Source: Pavlovales sp. CCMP2436 | Taxonomy: Eukaryota > Haptophyta > Pavlovophyceae > Pavlovales | Length of the DNA stretch: 20,599 nucleotides | Reading direction: 5' to 3' | Assembly: GCA_026770615.1 (NCBI GenBank) | Contig: MU631612.1 | Span: 115,715-136,313 of the forward strand | Shown: positions 7,007 to 16,994 of the stretch, one piece after another | Position numbering within the stretch: position 1 is the stretch's first letter | Layout: the number at the start of each line of letters is the position of its first letter | Made by a program: the position numbers and the translations under genes | The notes under the pieces: model-generated | Database searches by the model: none | Told to the model about the DNA's origin: nothing | Seen by the model: the letters and a program-made list of their open reading frames with translations, nothing else

Positions 7007-7255
7007 ATGATCGGCTGCCTCTCGGGCTTGTTCTTCACCTCGGCGGGGGCCTTCAACCACGACGCGCTCGGCCGTCTGGGACCAATCGCGCTCGTCGACC
7101 TCGTCGGCACGGTGCTCATCGCCGGCGCGCTCGCCCGCAGCTACCGGTACCCGCTCCTGCCCGCGCTCACCGGCGCGCTCGTCCTCGGCGAGGCCGTACA
7201 CCTCGCGCTCTCCATCGACACGCCCGTGACAGAGGCGCTCCTCGACCGAGCCTAG
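7007..7255 (+). CDS. Small multi-pass membrane protein
   Basis: The 82-residue product has about three hydrophobic segments (residues about 2-17, 26-44 and 49-68), with VDLVGTVLIAGALA in the second and LTGALVLGEAVHLAL in the third. Small proteins of this layout occur in algal DNA viruses and polinton-like viruses, but I cannot name the family. It ends TAG 14 nt from the stop of the convergent helicase gene. It is probably a membrane or virion-membrane protein by inference. Confidence 0.55.
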   Translation: MIGCLSGLFFTSAGAFNHDALGRLGPIALVDLVGTVLIAGALARSYRYPLLPALTGALVLGEAVHLALSIDTPVTEALLDRA

Positions 7256-7269
7256 GCGGCCTAGGCCGT

Positions 7270-9048
7270 CTACTCGGCCGTCTGCGCCGCGGCATTCTCC
7301 GCGAGGCTGGCCTCGAGCGCGGCGGCCAGCTCCAGGTCCTCCGCCGCCTCGAGCTCCATGCGCCCGCACAGGCCCGTATCCTCCGCCTCCGCCTCGAGGC
7401 TGAACTCCGCCTCCACAGCCGACCTTGTCTGAGCGAGGGCGCAGTGACAGTACATCGTGCGCTGGGCCTTCTCGATGTTCTTGCGTGTGCACCTCTCGTA
7501 GGCCGGGCGCACCTTGACGTGGCCGTTCGCGCTGCGCAGCGGCATCGAGAGGAACTTGAGGTTGAAGGCCTTGGTCATGGCGAGCGCGAACTCGGTCAGC
7601 CCCTGCTTGGAGATGGGCCTCGGTAGCGAGTCCTCAATGCTGTCGTAGAAGGCATGCATCATCAAGTGCATGAGCACGTCGCCCTTGAGGTCGAAGACCA
7701 CCTGCGTCTGGAAGAAGCACTCGAGCTTGTCCTCAAGTGTGTCCGGCGGCGCCGAGGCGAGCGACTCGGCGACTGATGTCGCCTCGAGCGGGACGAGCGA
7801 GTCCTCGCCGCCGTTGAGCTGGTAGCGGCGGCAGTGGTAGGCCATGTACATGAAGCACTCGGTCAGCGCGATGTTGTTGTTGCGCAGGCCGTTCGCAAAG
7901 TTGTTGTCGCCCAAGCGGTGGTACTTGCACAGCTCCGCGCGCGCGGCCGGTGCATCGAAGGGCGCGATCGCCGACTCGCGGTGGTGCTCGATGGACGCCT
8001 GCTGCAGCTCGGTGACCGGGAGCCCGCGCGCCTCCGCCGCAGCCCACATGCGCAGCGCGTCGAGCGAGTGCGCGCGCGCGTCCGCGTGGTTCTTACCGGC
8101 CTCGCGCACCAGCCAATCGAGCTTGGCGCCCTGCGCCTGCAGACTGGGGTAGTTAGTCATACGGAAGGGGATTACCTCGATGCGCTCGAGCGTCGCCGCG
8201 TCCGCAGGCTGGTCGCGCACGCCCGTGTCGAAGGTGAGGTCCAGGTTGACGGCGAAGAGCGGCGTGGTGTTGTTGGTCACGCTCTGCGTCGTCTTCCCGT
8301 ACGGCTTGCGCGCGCCTCCCGAGCTGCCGGGGCCTCCGGTGAACTTCTTGAAGTTGTCGGACTGATGCGGACGCCCTCCTTCAGGATCACGATCTTGGAA
8401 GTGAGCGCCTCCGCCAGGCTCACGTTGATCTCGGACTTGGGGTTGAAGAGGTGCTCGGCCGTCGCCTCCGCCACCCACCTGTAGCTGTCGGTGTGCCCGA
8501 GGGCGTTGCGCATGCGGAACACGTGCTTGAGGCGGCTCACGAAGCCCGACTTGCCGTTGTTCCCCGCGCCCGTCAGCGCCGGCGCCTTCTTGCGGAAGTT
8601 GCCGCCGCACATCAGCGCCGCCACCGAGATCCTGCCCCAGCACCGCTCGCGCGCCTCCTCGCTCTCGAAGAAGCCCTCGTCCGCCTGGCGTAGCTCCGCG
8701 GCAGTCGTCTCGCGGCACTGCTCCTTCCACGCCGAGTAGTCGAGGAAGAGCGACACGCAGTAGTAGTCGTGCTCCGTGTAGTCGCGCGCCGTGTCCGAGA
8801 GCCAGTCGTACACTTTGTCCGCCAGTGCGATCTCGCGGTTGTTCGGGTTGTTGCCGAGCCACATTTCACCGTTGTAGTTGCGCGCGTAGATGCGCATCGC
8901 CGAGTGGTACGACGTCCAGGACCACGCCCCGCACAGCGACTTGCCCCACTTGATGTTCACGCCCGGGTTCTCCCATTTTCGCCGCGAACGCGCGCACTGC
9001 CGACGTGAGGCCCTGCGGCGGGTCGAGCGCGTCGAACTTGTGCCACAG
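7270..9048 (-). pseudogene. D5-like superfamily 3 helicase (S3H), with two frame changes
   Basis: SF3 helicases unwind DNA at replication forks of viruses and plasmids. Visible on the minus strand are Walker A GAGNNGKSG (about 8544-8570), a Walker B-like IVILKEG (about 8375-8400), then DNFKKFTGG, ARKPYGKTTQ, LFAVNLDLTFD (motif C region) and ERIEVIPF (about 8160-8190), which is the D5 order. The C-terminal part runs on to a TAG at 7270. The reading frame changes twice: near 8976-8979, in a run of four A, where WENPGVNIKWGK continues from FAAK; and near 8360-8372, between KEGVRI and SDNFKKF. Each needs one base added or removed. The start may be a splice acceptor at 9049 (giving LWHKFDALDPPQG) continuing from the polymerase. 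Indels may be decay or assembly error; the family is clear. Confidence 0.8.
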
Positions 9049-9109
9049 CTTTCGAAGGCAGGCAGGAGGCACCACAGGGCAGCAGGACCACGAGTAAGGT
9101 TAGGCTTAC
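9049..9109 (-). other. Candidate 61-nt spliceosomal intron before the helicase
   Basis: On the minus strand the donor is GCG|GTAAGC (9109) and the acceptor is TTCGAAAG|CTG (9049). Removing it joins AICAA in phase 0 to LWHKFDALDPP, which otherwise lie in different frames. The acceptor lacks a strong pyrimidine tract. Confidence 0.4.
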
Positions 9110-9148
9110 CGCCGCGCAGATAGCAGAGGCCTCCATTGCAAGTATGGG
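9110..9148 (-). CDS. Candidate 39-nt linker exon between polymerase and helicase
   Basis: The 13 codons (PILAMEASAICAA) lie between two candidate introns and keep phase 0 at both ends. Alternatively, the ATG at 9134-9136 is the start of a separate helicase gene. Confidence 0.35.
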
Positions 9149-9218
9149 CTTGAAAAAATAACCCTTTACTAAATAAAAGAAATAACTAAATCTAAAAAAA
9201 ATATATACTAGTACACAC
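9149..9218 (-). other. Candidate 70-nt AT-rich intron between polymerase and helicase
   Basis: On the minus strand the donor is CAG|GTGTGT (9218) and the acceptor is TTATTTTTTCAAG|CCC, with a good pyrimidine tract. The AT-rich body contrasts with GC-rich flanking codons. It could instead be an intergenic promoter. Confidence 0.45.
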
Positions 9219-10905
9219 CTGCTTCTGCTGCTCGCGCCAGTACATGCTGTTGTTGCTGTCCTTCACGAGCTGATGCGCGTGCGCCTTGCAGAAGGCGATC
9301 ATGAAGGCCATGTCGTCCCCCTGCTGGATCGGCTCGGCCCTGACGTCGATCGTGTCCAGCGGGAAGCCCGTGACCTGCAGCAAGTAAGCCGCGAGGCTCA
9401 TGGGATCCACGAGGACGACGTGCGAGAAGCTGAGCGGCGTCGCCTCGTGCTCGTAGGCCGGGGGGAAGATGGAGTCGAGCTCGGCGTTGGCGGCCGTGGA
9501 GAGCAGCTGGCACACGTGGAGGCCCTCCTCGGCGTCGGCCATCATCTCAACGTACAGCGCGTCGTGCACACAAAAGCCCGTCGTGTAGCTGCTCTCCATG
9601 ATGAAGCGCTCGCCCGAGCTGATCGATAAGAACTCTGCGTCCTGCAAGCGGAGCGCGAAGAGGCGGCGCAGCTGCTTGGCGTTGCTCTCGAACGGCTTGG
9701 AGTCGGCCACCATGTAGTACTTGTAGAGCTCCGCGTCCTCCTTGAACGCCTGCATCAGGTGGGCGACGTCGCTCTCTATGCCGTGCACCAGCGCGAGCCC
9801 GGCGCCCGAGAGCTTGCAGTTCTGCTCCTTCTCGAACGTGTCGTAGTTGCCGCCAAAGGTCAGGCGCAGGATGAGGGACTTGGTGAGCGCGGCGAAGTCG
9901 GTCCTGTCCGCCCCCAGCCAGATCGTAGTATCGCCGATGACCCGGCAGCACTCGACGCGGTGCGAGACGTAGTGGCGCAGAGCCGGCAGCGCGAGGTTGT
10001 AGGAGCGGGCAGCCCAAGTCAGCATGATCGTGAGCTGGCACGACTTCGCATCGAACTCGTCGTAGATCCCGGCGAAGAGGAAGGCGCGGATGGGGCGCTT
10101 GTAGTTCTGCACGCTCGAGTACTTGCGGCCCACGGAGGCGGAGTGCTTGCCGTAGGCGTATCGGTGGTTGAAGCGGAGCCGCTCACCGGCGCGGATGCCG
10201 TAGAGCAGCACATGCTCGAGCGGGTTTCTCTGGTGGTGCGTCGCGTCCTTGTCGCTGACCACGTGCAGCAGGTCGAGCGAGGCGAACGTACGCAGGGTCT
10301 CGTAGTTGTAGTCGGCGGCAAGAGACTCGCCCTGGTTGCCGGAGGGAAGCGGCACATCGGCAGTCGAGTTCACCTCATCGAGGCGGCGGCGGCGGACCAG
10401 CGAGCCCACCGGCGAGCCCACCGGCGAGCCCAGCGGCGAGCCCACCGGCGTCATCGGCACATCGTCATCGCTCGGCGAGGGGCTGAAGGAGGTGGGCGAA
10501 GGCGGGACGGGGCTCTGGCCGAAGCTCTGGCCGAAGGAGGTGGGCGAGGGCGGGACGGGGCTCCGGGCGGCGGGAGGGGGCGAGTAGGAGGGCGAGGCGA
10601 GCTTGCGGGGGGGCAGCACCGGGCGGCGGGCGCGGCGGAGGACCGGCGAGGACGCACCCGAGGGCGGCGTGAGGCAGGGCGAGCAGCGCGTCGGCGGCGA
10701 GGGCGGCGGCGGCGAGGGCGGCGTGAGGCAGGGCGAGCGGCGCGTCGGCGGCAGGGCGGTGCGCGGCGGCGAGGTCAGGTGGGGCGCGAGCAAGCGGCAG
10801 GCACGGGCGACGGCCGGTGCGGCGGCTGCGAGCTCGTAGTCGTCCTCGAAGCACTTGCGCGGCGGCGAGCGGCAGGGCAGCTGCTGATTGGTGGGCGGCG
10901 GCAGG
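9219..10905 (-). CDS. Family-A-like DNA polymerase resembling TV-Pol
   Basis: The catalytic half contains the three motifs expected of family A palm domains, in order. Motif A is YDEFDAKSCQLTIML (about 10,021-10,064; compare DYSQIELR in Pol I). Motif B is ALTKSLILRLTFGGNYD (about 9845-9895; Lys then aromatic-Gly). Motif C is GFCVHDALYVE (His-Asp at 9561-9566). Polymerases of this divergent type (TV-Pol) are known from virophages and polinton-like viruses, often fused to an S3H helicase, which is what follows here on the same strand. The open frame continues to 9192, but CAG|GTGTGT at 9218 may be a splice donor. The N-terminal 170 codons are a Pro/Ser-rich disordered region joined by a frame change near 10,905 to the upstream region. 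It is probably the replicative polymerase of the element. The family call rests on motif pattern, not a search. Confidence 0.6.
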
Positions 10906-11550
10906 TTCGCTCGGCAGCGGCGCAGGCGGGCGGCTCGGTACCCCATCGTTCAACGGCGTAGGCGGCATGTCCGGCTCCGTGGCGGGGGGCGAGTGCTGCT
11001 TCTGGTGGCCGCCACGGCCGCGGCGGTAGTGCTTCTTGCCCTGGGTCGCCTGCTCCTGCTCCTCCTCCGACGAGGAGCAGGTGTGCTCGGCCTGCGCCAC
11101 TGGGTTGACCGGGCTGAGGACGAGGAGGCGGCGCTGCTTGACATGAGTCCGCGGCGCGCGTGTTTTTTTAATTTTGAGAGTGGTCTCGACGGGCGCCTCA
11201 TGCCCAAATCCGTCCTCGTCGTAGAGCAGCATATCGGCGGTGTCGGCGGCGCGCGGAGGCAGCGCCAGGGGGGGCATAGTGCGCGGGTCGCCCAGGATGC
11301 CGTACGGGTAGCCCTCGGGGTTGGCGCGCGGCGCGTCGAGGTGGGCGCCGAACGCGTCGACGAGCGGGTCGCCGGGGGAGAAAGCGTAGTCGACCTTGGA
11401 CTGCTTGAAAAGGCTCGCCATGAACTTACCCGAGTGGGGGGGCGTGTGGTGGCCCTCGACGGCCGCCATGACCGTGATGGGCGTGATGGGCGACTTGGAC
11501 TTGGTGCGGGGCGACTTGGCGACGGGCGCGGCGACGGGCTTCTCACAGCC

Positions 11551-11740
11551 GAAGAGGACCATGTAGCTCGACTTGGGCTTGGCGGCGGGCTCGGCGGCGG
11601 GCGCTCCACCACCGAAGAGCGCCATGTAGTTCGACTGGGACTTGGGCTTGGCGGCGGGCTCGGCGGCGGGCGCTCCACCACCGAAGAGCGCCATGTAGTT
11701 CGACTGGGACTTGGGCTTGGCGGCGGGGCGGCGGGCGCTT
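11551..11740 (-). repeat. 69-nt tandem repeat coding for a 23-residue unit
   Basis: Near-identical units (GAAGAGCGCCATGTAGTTCG on the plus strand) lie exactly 69 nt apart, at 11,614 and 11,683, with a divergent copy at 11,551 and a partial one ending about 11,740. The last copy lacks 4 nt (CTCG) relative to its neighbours, which shifts the frame. Confidence 0.85.
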
Positions 11741-12023
11741 CATACCCGACGGGCGCCCACCCGTTCATGAGCGAGCGCCCAGCCTCCGGGGACTCGGGGG
11801 GGTACATGGGGCTCATCGTGTACTCGAGGGACCGCGGGTAGTGCGAGGGGCGGCGGGAAATGGGCGAGAACGCGCCGAAGCGGGACGAGCCGAGCAGCAT
11901 GCCGTGCGCTGAGAGGCACAGGGGCGGCGGGGGGGGGGCGAGGGGCGTGAGCGCAGGCGCGGGTACGCCCGTGAAGCGGCTAGGTCGCAGCGCAGCGCCT
12001 CCGCGGGAGCAGAGCGTGCGCTT

Positions 12024-12286
12024 GCGGGCGCGGGTAGGCTTCAGGTAGGTACCGTCGACGTGCGGCGAGAGCGAGAGACTTTTGGTGGTGGCCTTGAGCT
12101 GGGCGAGGTGGGCGCTCCTGCTCGGCCTCCCAGACTTCCTCAAACACGTTTTCCCACTGCGCGGCCTGTGCAGCCTCGTCCTGCGTCATGGGCGTGTGAT
12201 CGCGGGCGCGGGTAGGCTTCAGGTAGGTACCGTCGACGAGCGGCGAGAGCGAGAGACTTTCGGTGGTGGCCTTGGGATGCTGGGCG
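12024..12286 (-). repeat. 80-nt direct repeat pair, 178 nt apart
   Basis: Copies at about 12,024-12,105 and 12,202-12,286 share GCGGGCGCGGGTAGGCTTC and the following 60 nt with few changes. In the coding frame both encode KATT-SLSLSP-VDGTYLKPTRAR. This suggests a recent internal duplication of a disordered segment. Confidence 0.85.
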
Positions 12287-12540
12287 TTGTGGGCGGCGCG
12301 CTGCTCGTCCTCGCGGCGCTGCACCTTGTCCTCGCCGTGGTCGAATTCGTCGTTAGGGTTCTTGGAGGTGTTCTGGGGCGCGCGCTGCGAGAGGTCGAGC
12401 AGGCGCGCGACATCGTCATGCAGCGGGGAGCGCAGGAGTTCATCGAACACGAGGACAAAGCGCGCGGCCTCGTCCTGCATGATGCTGCGAGCGGGATGCC
12501 TTGCTGCTCTGAGGACGCGCTGTACGGGGGTGGATCCGCG

Positions 12541-13350
12541 TCTGGGCGGGAATTCAGAACGTCAGATCGACTTAATGAACTTCACAACTGTTCAGGACTT
12601 GTATTAATCGTCACGAGTCGTACTCATTCCACCCATAGCGTTACCTATTCCAACCTGTTTTGAAACAGGGCGTCTAAACATGCAGTATGATTGTGTATGA
12701 GAATGGTTGAAGAATTTAATCAGGAATTCAGGCTTCCAAAATCTGTGGATCGTAGGTTCCAAAATTTTTCAAGTCTAGGACAAATTGATATGAGCGTATT
12801 CATCAGCCCTAGTCTTTGTACCACTCATATGCAGTATTTCAATACGGCTAGACGAGATGACACATAGCCAGGACTGCACACGTCGATCCGCCGACCAGGA
12901 CTGCGCCGATAGTCCTTAGCTACGTATGCCCGTCTGCCGCCCCTTCGCAGGCGCCGCGCCGCCGTCGAGTGGGCCCGCGCCAGATCTGGTAGGCCTTGCA
13001 CCCCTCGAGCTATTTTGCAGCTTTTCCGAACTGGTTTCAAATATTAACCCAGTGCGCCCCGGGGCCCCCAGTTAGCCCAAAACCCTTTTGGTGTGGAAAT
13101 GACGGGTTTTTGGCGCGCAAACGGGTTTTAAACGGGCCCCCGCGCCTCCTCAGGCCCCCCGGTTCCCGCCAACCCTTCCCGCCAAATGAGTACGATTTCC
13201 CGCCAAAACAACCCCTCCAAATTTAAATTTAAAACTTTTTAAACTATTTTAAAACTTCAGAAATGGAGGCCCAAAAGCGCTCACATTTTGGAGTCCTGGA
13301 CTTTTTTTAACCTTAAAATCCCGTAAAAAAATGTCGGAACCGGCGCACTG

Positions 13351-13353
<3 letters not shown>
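12541..13353. other. No convincing gene; transition from replicon to host-like DNA
   Basis: GC-rich coding-like sequence stops near 12,540. What follows is of mixed composition without a supported ORF. Visible items are a small perfect hairpin (CCTGTTTTGAAACAGG, about 12,653-12,668) and a GC-rich patch at 12,880-12,990. Further right are the E2F-type cluster at 13,163-13,204 and an AT-rich TTTAAA-containing stretch (about 13,218-13,258). I found no clear right terminus of the replicon-like block. Confidence 0.5.
13163..13204 (+). promoter_or_regulatory. Cluster of three E2F-type boxes outside the inverted repeat
   Basis: TTCCCGCC occurs at 13,163-13,170, 13,176-13,183 and 13,197-13,204 (the last as TTTCCCGCC), each followed by AA. 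Three boxes in 42 bp is unlikely by chance. It may be a host cell-cycle promoter or a relic of the replicon's regulatory repeat. Confidence 0.5.

Positions 13354-13432
<79 letters not shown>
13354..13432. repeat. (AT)n microsatellite, about 39 units
   Basis: A pure AT dinucleotide tract is preceded by GCGCACTGGCC. Nearly the same preceding sequence (CGCACTGGCC) introduces the AT tract at the right edge of the window. Confidence 0.95.
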
Positions 13433-13433
<1 letters not shown>

Positions 13434-14165
13434 CGGCTCAGCATGGTCCAACAGGTGTTGTTCATTCACTGACTTGGTCGACGCTAGACGTTAGTCCTGG
13501 CAGCAAGGATGGTGGAGGTAGAGGTGAGGTTGGAGGTGAACTCGTAGCAACTATCTGTGAGCTTGAACACCACCTGCTAAACCATGGTGGGTCGGTTATA
13601 TATATCACTGGAATCGAATCGTCAATATGTCGTTCAATAATATGGCGAAAAGGTGAAGGCGCGGCACCGGTACGCGTCATTTTATTTACTTGCATGGTGA
13701 TCATATTCATTTAATTACTTATGTTCTCGACTACGAACATAGGTACGCCTCATCGCCTGCCCTCTGCCGCTTATTGCTGACGGCAGTCCACTGCCTGATA
13801 GAGCGAGTGTGAGGTCGTCAGCGGGCTAGTAGTGTTTGGTGCGAATGTGCGTGCAAGAGCCAGTGCGCGAATCGAAAGGAGGGAACGTTTTTTTTTTTTC
13901 AATGGGTTGGTTACATGGCAGGTGGGCGCAAGGATCAGGCGCGCCATGCAGTCAATCGCGGGAGGTGGCGCTGAGGGGCTGCGCGCGAGCGCACACCTGT
14001 ATTTCCCGTTCATTTCCCGTTACAAAGTTCAAAGTAAACTTGTAAGTAAACTTTTAAGGGGCGCGGTAGTCCGATCCCGCTCGGCGCTGGGCAGCCGAGC
14101 CGCCCCCGCCCTGGGCACGCGCGCTGCTAGCGCCTTATCCCTGGGACCCGGGTTCCTGGGCCACA
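13433..14165. other. Upstream region of the kinase gene; no confident gene
   Basis: An open stretch on the plus strand (about 13,436-13,714) has a Gly/Glu-rich segment but no recognisable domain and begins within simple sequence, so I do not call it a gene. The last 110 nt before 14,166 are GC-rich (CCGAGCCGCCCCCGCCCTGG) and may be the kinase core promoter and 5' UTR. Confidence 0.4.
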
Positions 14166-14357
14166 ATGCCGATCAAGAAGCCACCCGAGCTGACAAAGCT
14201 CGACATGACCTCGGGCAGCCTCAACCCGCGCGACTCGACGTTCACGCTCTCGGACAGCGGTACCTTTACCAAGGACGACTTCACGCTGAAGGCGCATGGG
14301 ATCACGCAGTCGCCTTTCGGCAGGCACGAGGGTTCGTCTATCCTGGCGACGCTTCAG
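14166..14357 (+). CDS. MAPKK exon 1
   Basis: It starts ATG CCG ATC AAG and has 64 codons. The donor is CAG|GTGAGG, phase 0. It encodes the N-terminal regulatory segment ([20 protein letters not shown]). Confidence 0.85.
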
Positions 14358-15030
14358 GTGAGGATTAGCTATTCATCCTCTCCTCTCCGTCAAGGGTGTA
14401 GTCATCCTGCAGGCAGGCAGGCAGGCAGGTATCAGGCAGGCAGGCAGGCAGGCAGGCTGCTTGAACTGGCAGCGAGTATGGCCACACATGATACAGGCAT
14501 GCAAGGCACCTATTCATACTCTCCGTCAAGGGTGTACCATGCCTACCTTTTACCTGCCTGCCTGCCCGTATCATGTATAGTGCACAGTCCCGTATAGTAC
14601 CAGTTCACAATGTTCGCGATTAAACCGGGAGTTGCGAACTATTCCTGCAACAGGTGGCCAAGCAGCTCGGCTCGGGCGCGTCCTCCGTAGTCAAGCTCGT
14701 CTACTCCCCCCCGCCCCCCTCGAGAAATCAAATCAAAACAATAACATACCTAATTTGTGACCCTGCATCATAAAATCTGGGTTGTGGACCTAACACCTGT
14801 CTGCCTGTCCGTATCACGCAGGTGATCAAGCAGCTCGGCTCCGGTGCATCCTCCGTGGTCAAGCTCGTCTACCACCCCCCCTCGGGCACCATGTTGGCGC
14901 TGAAGCAGCTCGCGGCGATGGAGGACCCTGCGTTGCGACAGCAGGTACATATTATGAATAATAAAATATAATAATATTATAAGTGTGAATAACGCGAATG
15001 GGGAGAGTGAGCGTGTGTGTGTATAGAGTG

Positions 15031-15067
<37 letters not shown>

Positions 15068-16931
15068 TTTAGATTGGGGAGGGTGTGTGTGTGTGTAGAA
15101 AGCCTAGGACCCTGCGTTGCGACAGCAGGTGTGTTTTAATATAAGTATGCGTCGCCGTGTGGCTACCTGTCGAGCACACACACAATGTAGCCGTCATTCA
15201 TCAAGGCTGATTGATGCTCAGGGGGGCCAAGCGCCCGCTCCCACTGCAGATATCATGAAAGCCACCTTCCTCAACGCATAGGACCCTGCTGTGCAACAGC
15301 AAGTGTGTTTTAATAGTTTATCGTTTATTACGGGAGGCGATGTGTGTGTATGTGTGTGTGTAGAGCGGGGAGGGTGAGTGTGTGTGTGTGAGTGGTGTGT
15401 GTGTGAGTGAGTATGAGTGTGTGTGAGTTGTGTGAGTGTGTGTGAGTGTGTGTGAGTGTTCGTGTACGTGTGTGTGTTTGTGTGTGAGAGTGTGCGTGTG
15501 TGTGTGTGCGTAGACGCCTAGGACCTTTCCCTGAGACAGCAGGTGTGTTTAATCATAAAATAGAATAATATTATAGTCGTAAATAACACGCGTCTACCCC
15601 CCCCCTCCCCCCACACATTATTTACATCTAATCTTTATTTATATTTAGGTGATTAACGAGCTGAAAGTGCTTTGCGACGTACGGTGCGACCATCTGGTTA
15701 GCCTCTACGACGCGTTTTACCTCGAGGGGATCATCTACCTTGCACTAGAGTGAGTTGCTGCGTTTTACCTTGTTGCTGCCATGAAGTATAATTATATCTC
15801 GTACAGTCTAATGCAATCAAAAAAAAAAAAAAAAAAAAAAAAGGCTACGGCACGTTTTGTTTCGAGGGGATCACAGACCTCGCTCTAGAGTACGTCGTTG
15901 CAGTACGTCGTTGCACTTTACCTTGTTGCTACCATGACGTATAATGCTAACTCATATTATTGAATATATCTTAGAGGACATTTTTTGTTGGTCTACAGTA
16001 CATTTTTTTTTCGATGAATGATATACCGGTATTGGGTGGGCCTGGCAGGGTACACTGCTCTTGCCGCGCCACACGCAGCGGCCTGGGCGCTCGCCCGTAA
16101 GGTTTACGAACCGGATCAGTTATATCCTGGAGCCCGTAAGCTTACGGACCGGGTCCGATATATCCGATCAGCCCCTCTCAGGGCAAGCCGGATTTGTATG
16201 GCTTCCGGGGGGCTTCATGTATGTATACATATAACCTCACATGTAATAGATGCATGAGAGTGTGTGTACGTTTCAAGTGAAACGTCCGTCCCCGGGAGGC
16301 TCGCACTGGACCCGAGCGTTAAAAAACACTCAAATCCAGGGTTAACTCAGTGTACATGGATACCGTCCCCACCGCAAAGTCAGATCAGACACACACTTGA
16401 CAGAGCGGGGTCGCTGGAACAAGATCATTGTTACTTGACTGAAATTTCATTTACTTAAAAAATAAATATAAAATGTTTACTGTAAGCACTTTACCTCAAT
16501 TTCCTTCTATCTTTCAATTTCCTGTACAGATACATGAGCGCAGGGTCGCTGGAGGACGTGACGCGCAAAGCCGGGAGGGTGCGAGATTGGTTGCTGGGCC
16601 AGATCATAGTGCAGGTGCGTTTTTTTTTTGTTTTGCTTTAAGATGTTTAAGATTTGTTTGCTAGTTATGGTTAGATTTTAAGTAGATCCAGGCAAGTGTA
16701 CTTTGGGCTGTCGTAGATAAAGGGTGATTGTTGTCTGCACTCCAGTGGCGCTGTATCTGCGTTATCGTTTGTAAAAGTTCCTTATAGAACGCCCAGCAAA
16801 CAGCCTTTTTGTTTTCTGGTCTTTTTTTTTGCCCTGATTATCCATTAAAAATATTTTTAAATATACAGGTGTTGCAAGGTCTCATCTACTTGCACAAGGA
16901 GAAGCACCAGCTACACCGCGACCTCAAGGTA

Positions 16932-16994
<63 letters not shown>

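Larger units (their letters stand above)
10906..12480 (-). pseudogene. Low-complexity N-terminal region of the polymerase gene, or a separate disrupted gene
   Basis: On the minus strand, coding-like sequence starts at ATG 12,478-12,480 (MQDEAARFVLVFDELL) and passes through three frames. A first change is near 12,112 and a second near 11,726, where a repeat copy has lost 4 nt. A third near 10,905 leads into the polymerase frame. The product would be disordered. It has two copies of KATT(E/K)SLSLSP-VDGTYLKP, three copies of a 23-residue MALFGGGAPAAEPAAKPK-type unit, a basic stretch (KIKKTRAPRTHVKQRR) and a Ser/Glu/Gln-rich segment. Composition and continuous strand suggest one long gene with the polymerase, but an independent protein ending near 10,900 cannot be excluded. 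Frame changes fall in GC-rich repeats, where both slippage mutation and assembly error are common. Confidence 0.5.

Noticed and set aside
8360..8372. 11-nt GT...AG 'intron' at the helicase frame change
   Set aside because: It is far too short to be spliced; a one-base indel is simpler.
9049..9136. Signal-peptide-like reading from ATG 9136 (MEASAICAAVSLTLLVVLLP)
   Set aside because: The frame continues into Arg-rich non-protein-like sequence, while splicing at GTAAGC gives a helicase-like continuation.
9759..10961. Plus-strand 400-codon open frame opposite the polymerase
   Set aside because: It is Arg/Gly/Ala-rich with no motifs, whereas the minus strand shows polymerase motifs A, B and C.
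10888..11841. Plus-strand 317-codon open frame
   Set aside because: It is antisense of a repetitive Pro/Ser/Ala region, and its Gly/Leu/Arg repeats mirror the minus-strand units.
12082..12663. Plus-strand 193-codon open frame
   Set aside because: It overlaps the coding-like minus strand and has no recognisable domain. Its C-terminal half runs into non-coding DNA.
13331..13714. Plus-strand frame through the (AT)n tract
   Set aside because: It begins with a Tyr-Ile run from the microsatellite and shows no domain.
14408..14461. CRISPR-like array
   Set aside because: The CAGG units are a simple microsatellite without spacers, in a eukaryotic intron.
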